16,786 bases of DNA from CAJPNN01 sp041844735 (GTDB lineage Bacteria; Bacillota; Clostridia; Peptostreptococcales; Anaerovoracaceae). Numbering within the stretch: position 1 is the first letter of the stretch; each line of letters begins with the position of its first letter. Positions 7,339 to 14,201 of the stretch are shown here, one piece after another. The notes beneath the pieces are model-generated. The model was not told where the DNA came from. It ran no database searches and was given only the letters and a program-made list of their open reading frames with translations. The translations under genes and the position numbers were made by a program. The DNA is taken from positions 1-16,786 of the forward strand of contig JBGZBP010000029.1 in assembly GCA_041844735.1 (NCBI GenBank), given 5' to 3'.

Positions 7339-8307
7339 CTATGCAAGCCTTGCAGCAATAGCACACCAGTCGCCTTTTTCGAGAATTTCAATTATTTCAA
7401 AGCCGTTTCTTATTATTTCGGCAGAGACAAGTTCCTTTTTTTCCACAAGGATTCCCGATGAAATAAACACCCCATCTTCCGATATGTGTTTTGACACATC
7501 TTTGGAAAGTAGCATTACCAATTCCGCCATCAGGTTTGCCGCAACTATATCCCCTTTGTACTCTATACCTTTTGTCAAATCTCCATACTGAATTTTCACT
7601 ATTTTTGAAAGTCTATTCAGTTCTACATTTTCACAAGCCACATCTACCGCCTCAGGGTCTATATCCACTCCAAGCACATCCTCTACACCCAAGAGCCCCG
7701 CCGCTATTGACAGTATTCCTGAACCGCAGCCCACATCAAGAAGTGTTTTTCTTCCTTTTCCGTATTTTTCTATAAGTTGAATACACAAAGCTGTAGTTTC
7801 ATGGGTCCCTGTTCCGAAAGCCATACCCGGATCTATTTCAATAACGAGTTCGTCATCGACTTTTTCGTATTCTTCCCAAGTAGGTTTAATCACGATTCTA
7901 TCTGTTATCTTTGCAGGCTTAAAGAACTCTTTCCATTTATCTTTCCAATCTTCATCATCAACATATTTTTCTTCAAGTCTTAAATTTCCAAAAGGCTTTT
8001 TTTCTCCCACTGTTGCAGTATCAAGATTTTTGCAAAAGTTTTCAAAATCACTCTTCAATTTGTCTAATTTTTTCTTGCCCTCTTCATTACAATCAAAGTA
8101 TACAACCACAGCAGGTTCTTCATTTTTCAATTTCATAACCTTTTCATCTATATAATCCCAGTCATAGGAATTTTCTTTATTCATAAGCATGGAAATATCT
8201 GTCGGATCCTGTATTACCGCATCCTCAATGTCTCTTGCCGACAAAAAATTTAAAATGTGTTCAATTCCACAAACTCCGGTATAAATTTTAACTTCAATAT
8301 ATTTCAT
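7339..8307 (-). CDS. prmA: Ribosomal protein L11 methyltransferase PrmA
   Basis: PrmA trimethylates amino groups of ribosomal protein L11 using S-adenosylmethionine. The family hallmark GTGTHETT (about residues 165-172) precedes the cofactor motif DVGCGSGILSIA (from about 191), and a DPxxAFGTG context and an acidic N-terminal substrate-binding domain are present. An ATG at 8316 is in frame but starts one base after the GGGAG ribosome site; the ATG at 8307 (MKYIEVKIYT, 322 residues) has a 10-base spacer and matches the usual PrmA opening, so I prefer it. It lies 14 bases after the MFS transporter gene, and so is probably co-transcribed with it. Confidence 0.94.
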   Translation of the reverse strand: MKYIEVKIYTGVCGIEHILNFLSARDIEDAVIQDPTDISMLMNKENSYDWDYIDEKVMKLKNEEPAVVVYFDCNEEGKKKLDKLKSDFENFCKNLDTATVGEKKPFGNLRLEEKYVDDEDWKDKWKEFFKPAKITDRIVIKPTWEEYEKVDDELVIEIDPGMAFGTGTHETTALCIQLIEKYGKGRKTLLDVGCGSGILSIAAGLLGVEDVLGVDIDPEAVDVACENVELNRLSKIVKIQYGDLTKGIEYKGDIVAANLMAELVMLLSKDVSKHISEDGVFISSGILVEKKELVSAEIIRNGFEIIEILEKGDWCAIAARLA

Positions 8308-8321
8308 AATACACATGCTCC

Positions 8322-9710
8322 CTACTTTTGATTTTCAATAATACTCCGTTCCTTTATCTTGCGTACCATTTCATCATACACTTCTTTCGTTATGGGATAT
8401 TTATACACCATATAGCAGGAAAATAACATAAAAACACCGGGAATAACAGTAAAGGAATTTTCAATCCATGTTAAGGCTTCTGCACTTTGAGTATTATTTT
8501 CTCCCGCAAATCCTGCAAAAGATAAAAGTTGCCCAAGTCCGAACACGCCTATGGCCTCAGAGATTGCCTCTATCAGGCACATAAGCGAAACTATGGCACC
8601 TTCTCTCCTTTTTCCGTTTTCATATTCGTCAACTTCGCAAAGGTCATATGTCATAGCAGGCATCAACTCCCAGTAACAAATGGAGCTTAATCCGTAGGCA
8701 AATATGATGATTATAGAGCCGATTATTGTATGTGCTCCCACCCATTTCATGGCAATCATAACTATACCGCTGACAGACATTCCATATATAAACATTCGCC
8801 TTTTGTCCATTATTTTGCTGCAACCTGCCATCAACGGGAAATATATGATTCCTATAAAAGTTCCTATTGCCAGCAATCCGCTTTTCAACGTAGCACCGAG
8901 ACCCATGTTGTATGTATAAAAATATACCCTGTCAGCCACATAAATGGTATTTGCAATAAGATAAAAAGTTCCTGCCGCCATCAATATGTACACAGGCTTT
9001 ATCCTGCAAATTTCCGCATAGCCTCTTATCACTTCAGACAATACGGATTTTGCGTTTGTTTTTGTCGTTTTCTGTTTCACATTTGAAGAAAATGCAGGGT
9101 TTATAAAAAATGCTCCCGCAAAAAGAACCAGAAATACAACCGCTCCTATAATGCCGCCTGTAAACCTCCAGGCATCTCCGCCACTTACACCTTTAGCTAA
9201 AAGGTATCCCGTCATAGCTGAAGGGAAAACAGAGCCTAAAGCCATTCCCACAGTACCGCCTACATAAGTGAAGAGTCTCAGAATCGTTCTTTCGTTATAA
9301 TCGTCAGTAAGTTCCGCTCCCCATGCCATGTACGGTATATAGAAAGACGTAAATCCGCTCCAGTATAAGAATACCATAATCAGATAATACGCAATCTGCA
9401 AATTCGGTGATAAATCAACCTTTGTAAATATCAGCATTGTAATGATAGCCATGGGAAAGGAAGAGCATAATACAAATATTCTCCTTTTTCCCAGTCTGCT
9501 GCTGCAATGATCGGAAAGGTACCCGAATAATACTGCCATGACTCCGTCGCACAAAGCTCCGAAAGATGCTATAATCCCCGCAACAGCAGGATCAATTCCT
9601 ACTACTGTAGTTATAAAAAACAAAAAAAAGGTCCCAAACAGAAAAAACACACATTGGTCAGCAACGGAAATGGTGCCGTATGCTGCCTTTATCCTGAAAG
9701 GAACTTTCAT
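8322..9710 (-). CDS. MFS transporter, GPH/MelB type
   Basis: This 462-residue membrane protein is a member of the glycoside-pentoside-hexuronide (MelB-like) branch of the major facilitator superfamily, which usually moves sugars with a cation. About 12 hydrophobic segments are visible. The loop after helix 2, GYLSDHCSSRLGKRR (about residues 63-77), matches the GPH pattern GxxSDxxxxxxGRRR, and the first helix region carries a conserved ADQ-like start. The substrate cannot be told from the sequence. The ATG at 9710 has a GGAGGAG site seven bases upstream. Its upstream region is the tandem hairpin array, and prmA follows after 14 bases, an unusual partner for prmA. Confidence 0.85.
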   Translation of the reverse strand: MKVPFRIKAAYGTISVADQCVFFLFGTFFLFFITTVVGIDPAVAGIIASFGALCDGVMAVLFGYLSDHCSSRLGKRRIFVLCSSFPMAIITMLIFTKVDLSPNLQIAYYLIMVFLYWSGFTSFYIPYMAWGAELTDDYNERTILRLFTYVGGTVGMALGSVFPSAMTGYLLAKGVSGGDAWRFTGGIIGAVVFLVLFAGAFFINPAFSSNVKQKTTKTNAKSVLSEVIRGYAEICRIKPVYILMAAGTFYLIANTIYVADRVYFYTYNMGLGATLKSGLLAIGTFIGIIYFPLMAGCSKIMDKRRMFIYGMSVSGIVMIAMKWVGAHTIIGSIIIIFAYGLSSICYWELMPAMTYDLCEVDEYENGKRREGAIVSLMCLIEAISEAIGVFGLGQLLSFAGFAGENNTQSAEALTWIENSFTVIPGVFMLFSCYMVYKYPITKEVYDEMVRKIKERSIIENQK

Positions 9711-9767
9711 AGTATCTCCTCCAATTCTTTCTTAGCTATTGTAAATTTCTTACGCTAACTTTGTGTG

Positions 9768-9992
9768 AGGTCATTATACCATGTTCTTTGAAGAAAGAAA
9801 GCGGTAGAACACGGTGAAATGACTTGATTAAACTGAGGTCATTATACCACATCTTGTGATTGGAATTGTATATGTAAGATATGGTGAAATGACTTGATTA
9901 AACTGAGGTCATTATATCACATCTTTGATTGAAATACACAGAAAATATGTATTTCCGCAAGTTTCAATATGTAAGATGTGGTGAAACGACTT
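9768..9992. repeat. Tandem array of three related hairpins
   Basis: Three inverted repeats follow each other at 9768-9825, 9836-9895 and 9906-9992. Each has a left arm like aggtcattataYca(catctt) and a right arm like (aagat)tggtgaaaYgactt, with unlike loops. The block ggtgaaatgactt...attata is identical over 34 bases at 9813-9846 and 9883-9916, a 70-base period. The third hairpin holds an inner stem, gaaatac (9931-9937) with gtatttc (9949-9955). Together with the terminator hairpin at 10005-10055 this fills the gap between eutQ and the MFS gene. Confidence 0.85.
9773..9781 (-). promoter_or_regulatory. Extended -10 motif in hairpin 1, upstream of the MFS gene
   Basis: The minus strand reads TGGTATAAT in the left arm of the first hairpin, about 65 bases upstream of the MFS start codon. 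The same motif recurs at 9841-9849 (TGGTATAAT) and 9911-9919 (TGATATAAT). It matches TGnTATAAT, but no -35 hexamer is seen at 16-18 bases in any copy. It is the most likely promoter site for the MFS-prmA unit, though it could simply be part of the repeated palindrome. Confidence 0.4.
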
Positions 9993-10004
9993 GTTCAAAT
10001 AACA

Positions 10005-10055
10005 AAAACAGGTCATTCCAAAATATATTGAATATATTCTGAAACGACCTGTTTT
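10005..10055 (-). terminator. Intrinsic terminator of the eut operon
   Basis: A 25-base arm at 10031-10055 pairs with 10005-10029 around a single-base centre. In the minus-strand RNA all 25 positions pair, three of them as G-U; on the plus strand the same sites would be A-C or C-A mismatches. This shows the structure is kept for transcripts coming from eutQ. The stem ends in GACCUGUUUUUGUUAUUU, a U-rich tract. It lies 16 bases after the eutQ stop. Its outer arm shares aggtcatt with the three hairpins next to it. Confidence 0.85.
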
Positions 10056-10071
10056 GAAAGGAGTAAATTTG

Positions 10072-10521
10072 TTAAGCTAATTCCTGCCAATTTGCCGGAT
10101 ATACAAAATATGCATATCTGGTATTGTCAGGGGTGCTGAAATGGATATGGCTGCCCTTAGGAATTAAAATAATATCTCCCTTGTTTCCACGAATCACATT
10201 TCCGCCATCAATTTTTATATCTAAAGTTCCATCAATCACATAGTCAAATTCATCATATGTAAGAGTCCACTCAAAATCAGCCCCGTCTGTCAACTCCATA
10301 ATACCTGCTCCCATTCTCGGAGCTTCTTCTATACTCACAATATCCTTAAGTTTCACATCCTGTCTGCCCTCAAAAGGTTCTGTTTTTACAGAGTCGCTAC
10401 GCACCACTAAAATACCGCTGTTTTTATCGATTTCCTTTTGGAAATCCTCACCTGATTTTGCCTCTACCTGAGCCAACAATTCCTTTATAATTGCCTTTAT
10501 TAAATCTTCACTTAAATTCAT
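10072..10521 (-). CDS. eutQ: Ethanolamine utilisation protein EutQ (short cupin form)
   Basis: EutQ is a cupin-fold protein of ethanolamine catabolism; in Salmonella it has been reported to have acetate kinase activity and to matter for compartment function. This 149-residue form is shorter than the enterobacterial protein (about 230). Residues about 75-147 carry the cupin core, with GIMELTDGADFEWTLTYDEFDYVIDGTLDI and ending FVYPANWQE, which match EutQ well. The first 20 residues (MNLSEDLIKAIIKELLAQVE) form an amphipathic helix of the kind that targets proteins to microcompartments. The ATG at 10521 follows AAAGGAG by six bases, 14 bases after eutH. It is the last gene of the operon before the terminator. 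Confidence 0.92.
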   Translation of the reverse strand: MNLSEDLIKAIIKELLAQVEAKSGEDFQKEIDKNSGILVVRSDSVKTEPFEGRQDVKLKDIVSIEEAPRMGAGIMELTDGADFEWTLTYDEFDYVIDGTLDIKIDGGNVIRGNKGDIILIPKGSHIHFSTPDNTRYAYFVYPANWQELA

Positions 10522-10535
10522 AATATTCTCCTTTT

Positions 10536-11786
10536 CTATGCCTCTACATCTACATCCGCTTCCTCATCTTCACTTGTAGCTTCGATTTTGCTTAAAAGCT
10601 TAGGGGCTAAAATATTTGCCAAAATCAAAGCAGTAATACCTGCAACAAGTTTTCCTACGACTACAGGGAATATCATTTCCGGATTATTACCTGCGGTAAA
10701 TCCTAAGTGATCGCCGAATACAAATGCGGCAGATACTGCAAAAGCAACGTTCATCAGTTTAGCTTTCGGATTCATATCACCCATGATATTGAACATTGCA
10801 ATATTATTTGCAAGAGTTGCAACCATACCTGCCGATCCCGTGTCGTTCATGCCAAGATATCCGCCAATTTTTTCTAAAGCGGAACCAAAGGTTTTAGTAA
10901 TCCACTTTACCATTGGAAATGCCCCAACCAATACACAAGCAATTTGTCCGCAAACAAGCAGCCCTGATTCCAATCCATTTACGCCATTATTCTTTGCCGG
11001 ATCTACCATAATATCAAATAAGGGAAGCATTATACCTGTTTCATATTCAAAGATAGCAATTGCTGTAAATATTGTTATAATTACTGTAACTGCTGTTCCG
11101 AAATGATTAAATCCTTCAATCATTTTTGCAGGCTTAAACCAAAGTCCGAGCACAATCAGTCCTGCCACCACAATAACAGGTATCAAATTAATCAAAATAG
11201 TACTCAAACCGATTTTATATGGTGTCAGGTTCATTACTAAGCCACCGGCAATACAACCAATCGGAATAGTAATCAAACCTGCTAAAATACCTGCCGCCAG
11301 ATAAGGTCGATCCTTTTTCTTTATAATGGAAAGAGCTACCGGAATGGTGAATACGATCGTAGGTCCCATCATGGAACCTAAAATCAAACCGGAGAAGTTT
11401 CCGATAGTATCATCAGCTGCAAGCTGCATAGCAAGCGGATAGCCTCCCATATCGCAGGCAAGTAAAGTAGTTGCAAACATAGATGGGTCAGCACCAACCA
11501 ATGTGTAAATTGGTGAAATAATCGGCTTTAATAATATAGATAATACCGGAGCAGCTGCTACAACACCTGCCATTGCTATTGCCAAAGGTCCCATAGCATT
11601 GAATCCTTCATCAAATTGTTCACCATATCCCAATTTATTACCGCGAATTTTATCAATAGCACCCACAAGCATAAAAATCGTCATAATAGTTATTATTACG
11701 GAATTTACCGTTAAGTTTCCGATGTATGCTTTTAGACTTTCCGTCAGCACCGACACGTCAAAAGCATTTATTAGTTCGTCAAACAT
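10536..11786 (-). CDS. eutH: Ethanolamine transporter EutH
   Basis: EutH is an integral membrane protein that brings ethanolamine into the cell, most needed when it is scarce or protonated. The 416-residue product is strongly hydrophobic with roughly 10-11 likely membrane segments. Conserved stretches include CDMGGYPLAMQLA, GLILGSMMGPTIVFTIP, GGYLGMNDTGSAGMVATLANNIAMF and FGDHLGFTAG. The acidic tail (EATSEDEEADVDVEA) is probably cytoplasmic. The ATG at 11786 follows AAAGGAG by seven bases; the gap after eutN is 15 bases. Confidence 0.95.
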   Translation of the reverse strand: MFDELINAFDVSVLTESLKAYIGNLTVNSVIITIMTIFMLVGAIDKIRGNKLGYGEQFDEGFNAMGPLAIAMAGVVAAAPVLSILLKPIISPIYTLVGADPSMFATTLLACDMGGYPLAMQLAADDTIGNFSGLILGSMMGPTIVFTIPVALSIIKKKDRPYLAAGILAGLITIPIGCIAGGLVMNLTPYKIGLSTILINLIPVIVVAGLIVLGLWFKPAKMIEGFNHFGTAVTVIITIFTAIAIFEYETGIMLPLFDIMVDPAKNNGVNGLESGLLVCGQIACVLVGAFPMVKWITKTFGSALEKIGGYLGMNDTGSAGMVATLANNIAMFNIMGDMNPKAKLMNVAFAVSAAFVFGDHLGFTAGNNPEMIFPVVVGKLVAGITALILANILAPKLLSKIEATSEDEEADVDVEA

Positions 11787-11801
11787 ACCTTTTCTCCTTT
11801 A

Positions 11802-12074
11802 TCATTCCTTTATTTCCTTATCATCCACAATTCCTACAACCGTAGAATCTACCGGAATTGCCGAATCTCCGACGGCACTTCGTGCTGAACTGCCTGAAAC
11901 ATATATTACGGTTTCTCCAATCCCTGCACCAATAATATCCGCAGCAACAATGGGGCTGAAGTAATTTCCCTCATGTATAAGGTCTATGGGTTTTAAAATC
12001 ATCAATTTTAAACCTGCCAATCTCTCGTCCTTTCTTGTTGCCCAAATGTTACCTATTACCTTTGCCACTTTCAA
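11802..12074 (-). CDS. eutN: EutN, microcompartment vertex protein (BMC-P)
   Basis: EutN/CcmL proteins form pentamers that cap the vertices of the polyhedral shell. The 90-residue product shows the family segments DLIHEGNYFSPIVAADIIGAGIGETVIYV and the signature VSGSSAR followed by PVD and VVGIVD. The start is TTG at 12074 (MKVAKVIGNIWAT), with a GAGGTG site nine bases upstream; this matches the known N-terminus, so TTG is accepted. It lies between the small unnamed gene (57-base gap) and eutH. Confidence 0.95.
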   Translation of the reverse strand: MKVAKVIGNIWATRKDERLAGLKLMILKPIDLIHEGNYFSPIVAADIIGAGIGETVIYVSGSSARSAVGDSAIPVDSTVVGIVDDKEIKE

Positions 12075-12131
12075 TATATGTCACCTCTCTTTTGCAAAGT
12101 ATCACGCCGTCGGCTGTCTCCGAATTTTAAA

Positions 12132-12401
12132 TTAACAAATCTTAAATGAAATATTTTTTTGTTCCGCACATTCCCGAGCTAAATCTGTAATAATAGTCTT
12201 CTCTGTAATACAAATTAAATTAACATGTTGTTCCTGTGCTTTTTTAATATCCTGCTCCGTAATCACGCGTTTTTCAATTTTTAAAAAATTATTTTGAACG
12301 GTTTCCATAGAAGATTTACTGTACAGTGCATTATTTTCCGACTCCGAAATTCTTTCCAAAACTTTTTCCGCAATCTTCTCTACCAGTTCATTAAAATCCA
12401 T
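12132..12401 (-). CDS. Small eut protein: encapsulation-like helix plus EutT-N-like module
   Basis: I do not recognise this 89-residue protein by name. Residues 1-18 (MDFNELVEKIAEKVLERI) form an amphipathic helix like the signal peptides of microcompartment cargo, followed by a polar linker (about 19-43). Residues 46-89 align end to end with residues 3-46 of the neighbouring EutT: both begin VITE, then share C-I-x3-T-I-[IL]-[ST] and AREx3Q[KR]. A role as a cargo adaptor or EutT partner is inference. An ATG at 12422 is in frame but lies within the purine-rich ribosome site, so I take the ATG at 12401, five bases after AAGGAGG. No catalytic motif is visible. Confidence 0.8.
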   Translation of the reverse strand: MDFNELVEKIAEKVLERISESENNALYSKSSMETVQNNFLKIEKRVITEQDIKKAQEQHVNLICITEKTIITDLARECAEQKNISFKIC

Positions 12402-12479
12402 AGGTTCCTCCTTCCTCCTCATATAATGTGCCTTAAAGGAATGCCCTCCTTGTATTACTGAATCTCCCCTTAACCGCCG

Positions 12480-13253
12480 TTATCGATATTCACCTGCAAG
12501 CCACTTGCACATCATCACATGCAGGGCACTGGATAATCGATTTAACTCCTCTATGATGTCCGTCCTGCTGCACTTTCCGTTCTGATAAAAAGCGGAAACA
12601 CCTGCAACCTCCACCTCACGAATAGCAGCTCTAAGATGATTCAACATCGCATACTGTTTTCCCATGGTATAATCGGGCATCAACATTTGCTTAATTCCGA
12701 AGAATTTCATAGGGTCATGTGAGCGATTACGCAGCTCGGCATGAGTAAATCCTATTATCAAACCGCTTTTCAACTTCTCATCCAACACTTCACATTTCAT
12801 GATATTTTGTAATACAGAAAGCACACTGTTCAAATCTTCAATTAATTGGGGCGATGTTCCACATTCTTTCATCAATGCCTGATTTAAAATAATCATTGTC
12901 TGCAGAGAATCCAGCTTACCTCTGAATAATATTCTTCCATGGTTTTTAGGTACCAATAAATTTCCGCTAAGCTGACACATATATTCAGGCTTTTCCATAT
13001 AAAATGCCCCTGTTTCGAAATCTATGTAATTAGGCTTCCATGTCTCCGACACAAAATTCTTGCCGGATTTTTCACATTTTTCTTTCTCCGGTGCTTGCTC
13101 TTGTATTGGTGGCTCTTTTAAAATTTTTATTTTGCGTTGTTGCAAATATTCGCGGGCTGCCGGAGACAGTATAGTTTCTTTTGGTATACAGTAATACTCC
13201 GGTTGGCTGTTTCTAAGCTCATCCCTCAATAAACTTTCAGTTATAACATTCAA
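12480..13253 (-). CDS. eutT: Ethanolamine corrinoid adenosyltransferase EutT
   Basis: EutT transfers the adenosyl group of ATP to cob(I)alamin, making the adenosylcobalamin that EutBC needs. The C-terminal half has the family segments LRAAIREVEV and LNRLSSALHVMMCKWL, and LDSLQT replaces the enterobacterial LDSTIA. Compared with Salmonella EutT the metal motif HX11CCxxC is missing: only one cysteine (about residue 93) is found in that stretch. A metal-independent EutT class is known from Listeria and other Firmicutes, which would fit. A GTG at 13262 overlaps the GGGAGG ribosome site; the TTG at 13253, eight bases downstream of it, gives MNVITESLLR (257 residues) and aligns with the enterobacterial start MNDFITEAWLR, so I prefer it. 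Confidence 0.9.
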   Translation of the reverse strand: MNVITESLLRDELRNSQPEYYCIPKETILSPAAREYLQQRKIKILKEPPIQEQAPEKEKCEKSGKNFVSETWKPNYIDFETGAFYMEKPEYMCQLSGNLLVPKNHGRILFRGKLDSLQTMIILNQALMKECGTSPQLIEDLNSVLSVLQNIMKCEVLDEKLKSGLIIGFTHAELRNRSHDPMKFFGIKQMLMPDYTMGKQYAMLNHLRAAIREVEVAGVSAFYQNGKCSRTDIIEELNRLSSALHVMMCKWLAGEYR

Positions 13254-13291
13254 CGCCTTCACCTCCCACCTCTTGCTTTAGTTTGGAATTA

Positions 13292-13573
13292 TTACTTGAG
13301 AGTAGGAAGTATCTGTTCTACCTCTTCATGCGGTCTTGGAATTACATGTACTGAAATTAATTCTCCTACACGCTCTGCCGCAGCTGCTCCTGCGTCTGTA
13401 GCCGCTTTAACAGCCCCAACGTCACCTTTTACCATGACAGTAACCAAGCCTCCACCTACATGTTCCTTTCCAATCAGCACTACATTTGCCGCCTTTACCA
13501 TTGCATCCGCTGCCTCTATTGAACCTACAAGTCCTTTTGTTTCAATCATTCCTAATGCCTGTGTTACTAACAT
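13292..13573 (-). CDS. eutM: EutM, major hexameric shell protein (BMC-H)
   Basis: EutM hexamers tile the flat faces of the ethanolamine microcompartment, and their central pores pass small metabolites. The 93-residue product is a single BMC domain with ALGMIETKG, the conserved DAMVKAANV lysine helix used at hexamer edges, the pore loop VGGGLVTVMV, KAATDAGAAAAERVG and SVHVIPRPH. The ATG at 13573 has a strong AAGGAGG site seven bases upstream, fitting high expression. An 86-base gap separates it from the preceding EutK-like gene and contains a short A/T palindrome. Confidence 0.96.
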   Translation of the reverse strand: MLVTQALGMIETKGLVGSIEAADAMVKAANVVLIGKEHVGGGLVTVMVKGDVGAVKAATDAGAAAAERVGELISVHVIPRPHEEVEQILPTLK

Positions 13574-13618
13574 TTTGATTCCTCCTTATCATTAATACGT
13601 TTTAAATACTTTTACTTC

Positions 13619-13635
13619 CAAAAATACTATTTTTT
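13619..13635 (-). other. Short A/T palindrome upstream of eutM
   Basis: In the gap between the EutK-like gene and eutM, the minus strand reads AAAAATA-G-TATTTTT, a perfect seven-base inverted repeat around one base. The stem has only A-T pairs and would be weak. It could slow degradation or set the level of eutM, but nothing else supports a function. Confidence 0.3.
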
Positions 13636-13660
13636 CCCTTATATTTAAAATTTCATCAAC

Positions 13661-14182
13661 TTATTCCTGAGTTCCTTCTGTTGACTCCTTCGGAACTTCC
13701 CTGGTATATTCCACTGCTTCATTGAATTTACAAAGTGCCTCAATCAGTTGCTCTTTTTTTGCAAATTTAATTTCTTTTTTCGTCATGTTCTCTATATGTA
13801 ATGAACGTGCAATTTGCCTTAATTCTTCAACGCTTTTCCGCTTCAGCGATTCTCTGCCGGTTTCCGATTCATTTATCGCTTTATTTTGATTTTGCACCCT
13901 TTCTTCTGTCTTTGAAGTTGTATTCGTCATATCGAAAACAGATTTTGCCGGTCTTGGAATAACATGTACGGAAACCACATCCCCAACACGCTTTGCCGCT
14001 GCCGAAGATGCATCCATTGCCGCTTTCACCGCACCTACATCTCCAACAACCATTACCGTTACCAATCCGCCCCCAACCTTTGTTACGCTATGAAAAGCCA
14101 CATTAGCAGCTTTAAGTGCACTGTCTAACGCTTCAACGGCACTTAAATAGCCATATACCTCTATCATTCCTAATGCTTCCAT
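13661..14182 (-). CDS. EutK-like shell protein: BMC domain plus Rho_N/SAP-like tail
   Basis: Residues 1-85 are a BMC domain about 60% identical by eye to EutM (ALGMIE, LKAANV, VGGGLVTVMV, GDVGAVKAA, SVHVIPRP), including the edge lysine. A polar linker (about 86-112) leads to residues 113-152, LKRKSVEELRQIARSLHI...KKEQLIEAL, which resemble the helix-extension-helix of Rho N-terminal or SAP domains that bind nucleic acids. The tail is acidic. Enterobacterial EutK has a BMC domain with a helix-turn-helix tail, so this is probably its counterpart with a different nucleic-acid-binding-like domain. The ATG at 14182 follows AAAGGAC by seven bases, 19 bases after eutL. Binding to DNA or RNA is inference. 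Confidence 0.88.
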   Translation of the reverse strand: MEALGMIEVYGYLSAVEALDSALKAANVAFHSVTKVGGGLVTVMVVGDVGAVKAAMDASSAAAKRVGDVVSVHVIPRPAKSVFDMTNTTSKTEERVQNQNKAINESETGRESLKRKSVEELRQIARSLHIENMTKKEIKFAKKEQLIEALCKFNEAVEYTREVPKESTEGTQE

Positions 14183-14201
14183 AACTTACGTCCTTTCGCT
14201 A

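Noticed and set aside
9768..10019. CRISPR array of 36-base repeats with spacers of 32-34 and 61 bases
   Set aside because: The supposed spacers start and end with sequences that pair with each other (atgttct/agaacac, acatctt/aagatat) and resemble one another, the repeat degrades quickly, and no cas gene is near. It is a run of hairpins.
10005..10055. ANTAR (EutV) dual-hairpin antiterminator site
   Set aside because: The stem is long with almost no loop, lies after the last eut gene instead of before one, and lacks the paired short hexaloop hairpins typical of EutV targets.
12075..12131. Riboswitch or regulatory hairpin between the small eut gene and eutN
   Set aside because: Only a four-base GCCG-A-CGGC stem is seen in 57 bases; no cobalamin riboswitch or other known motif can be made out.
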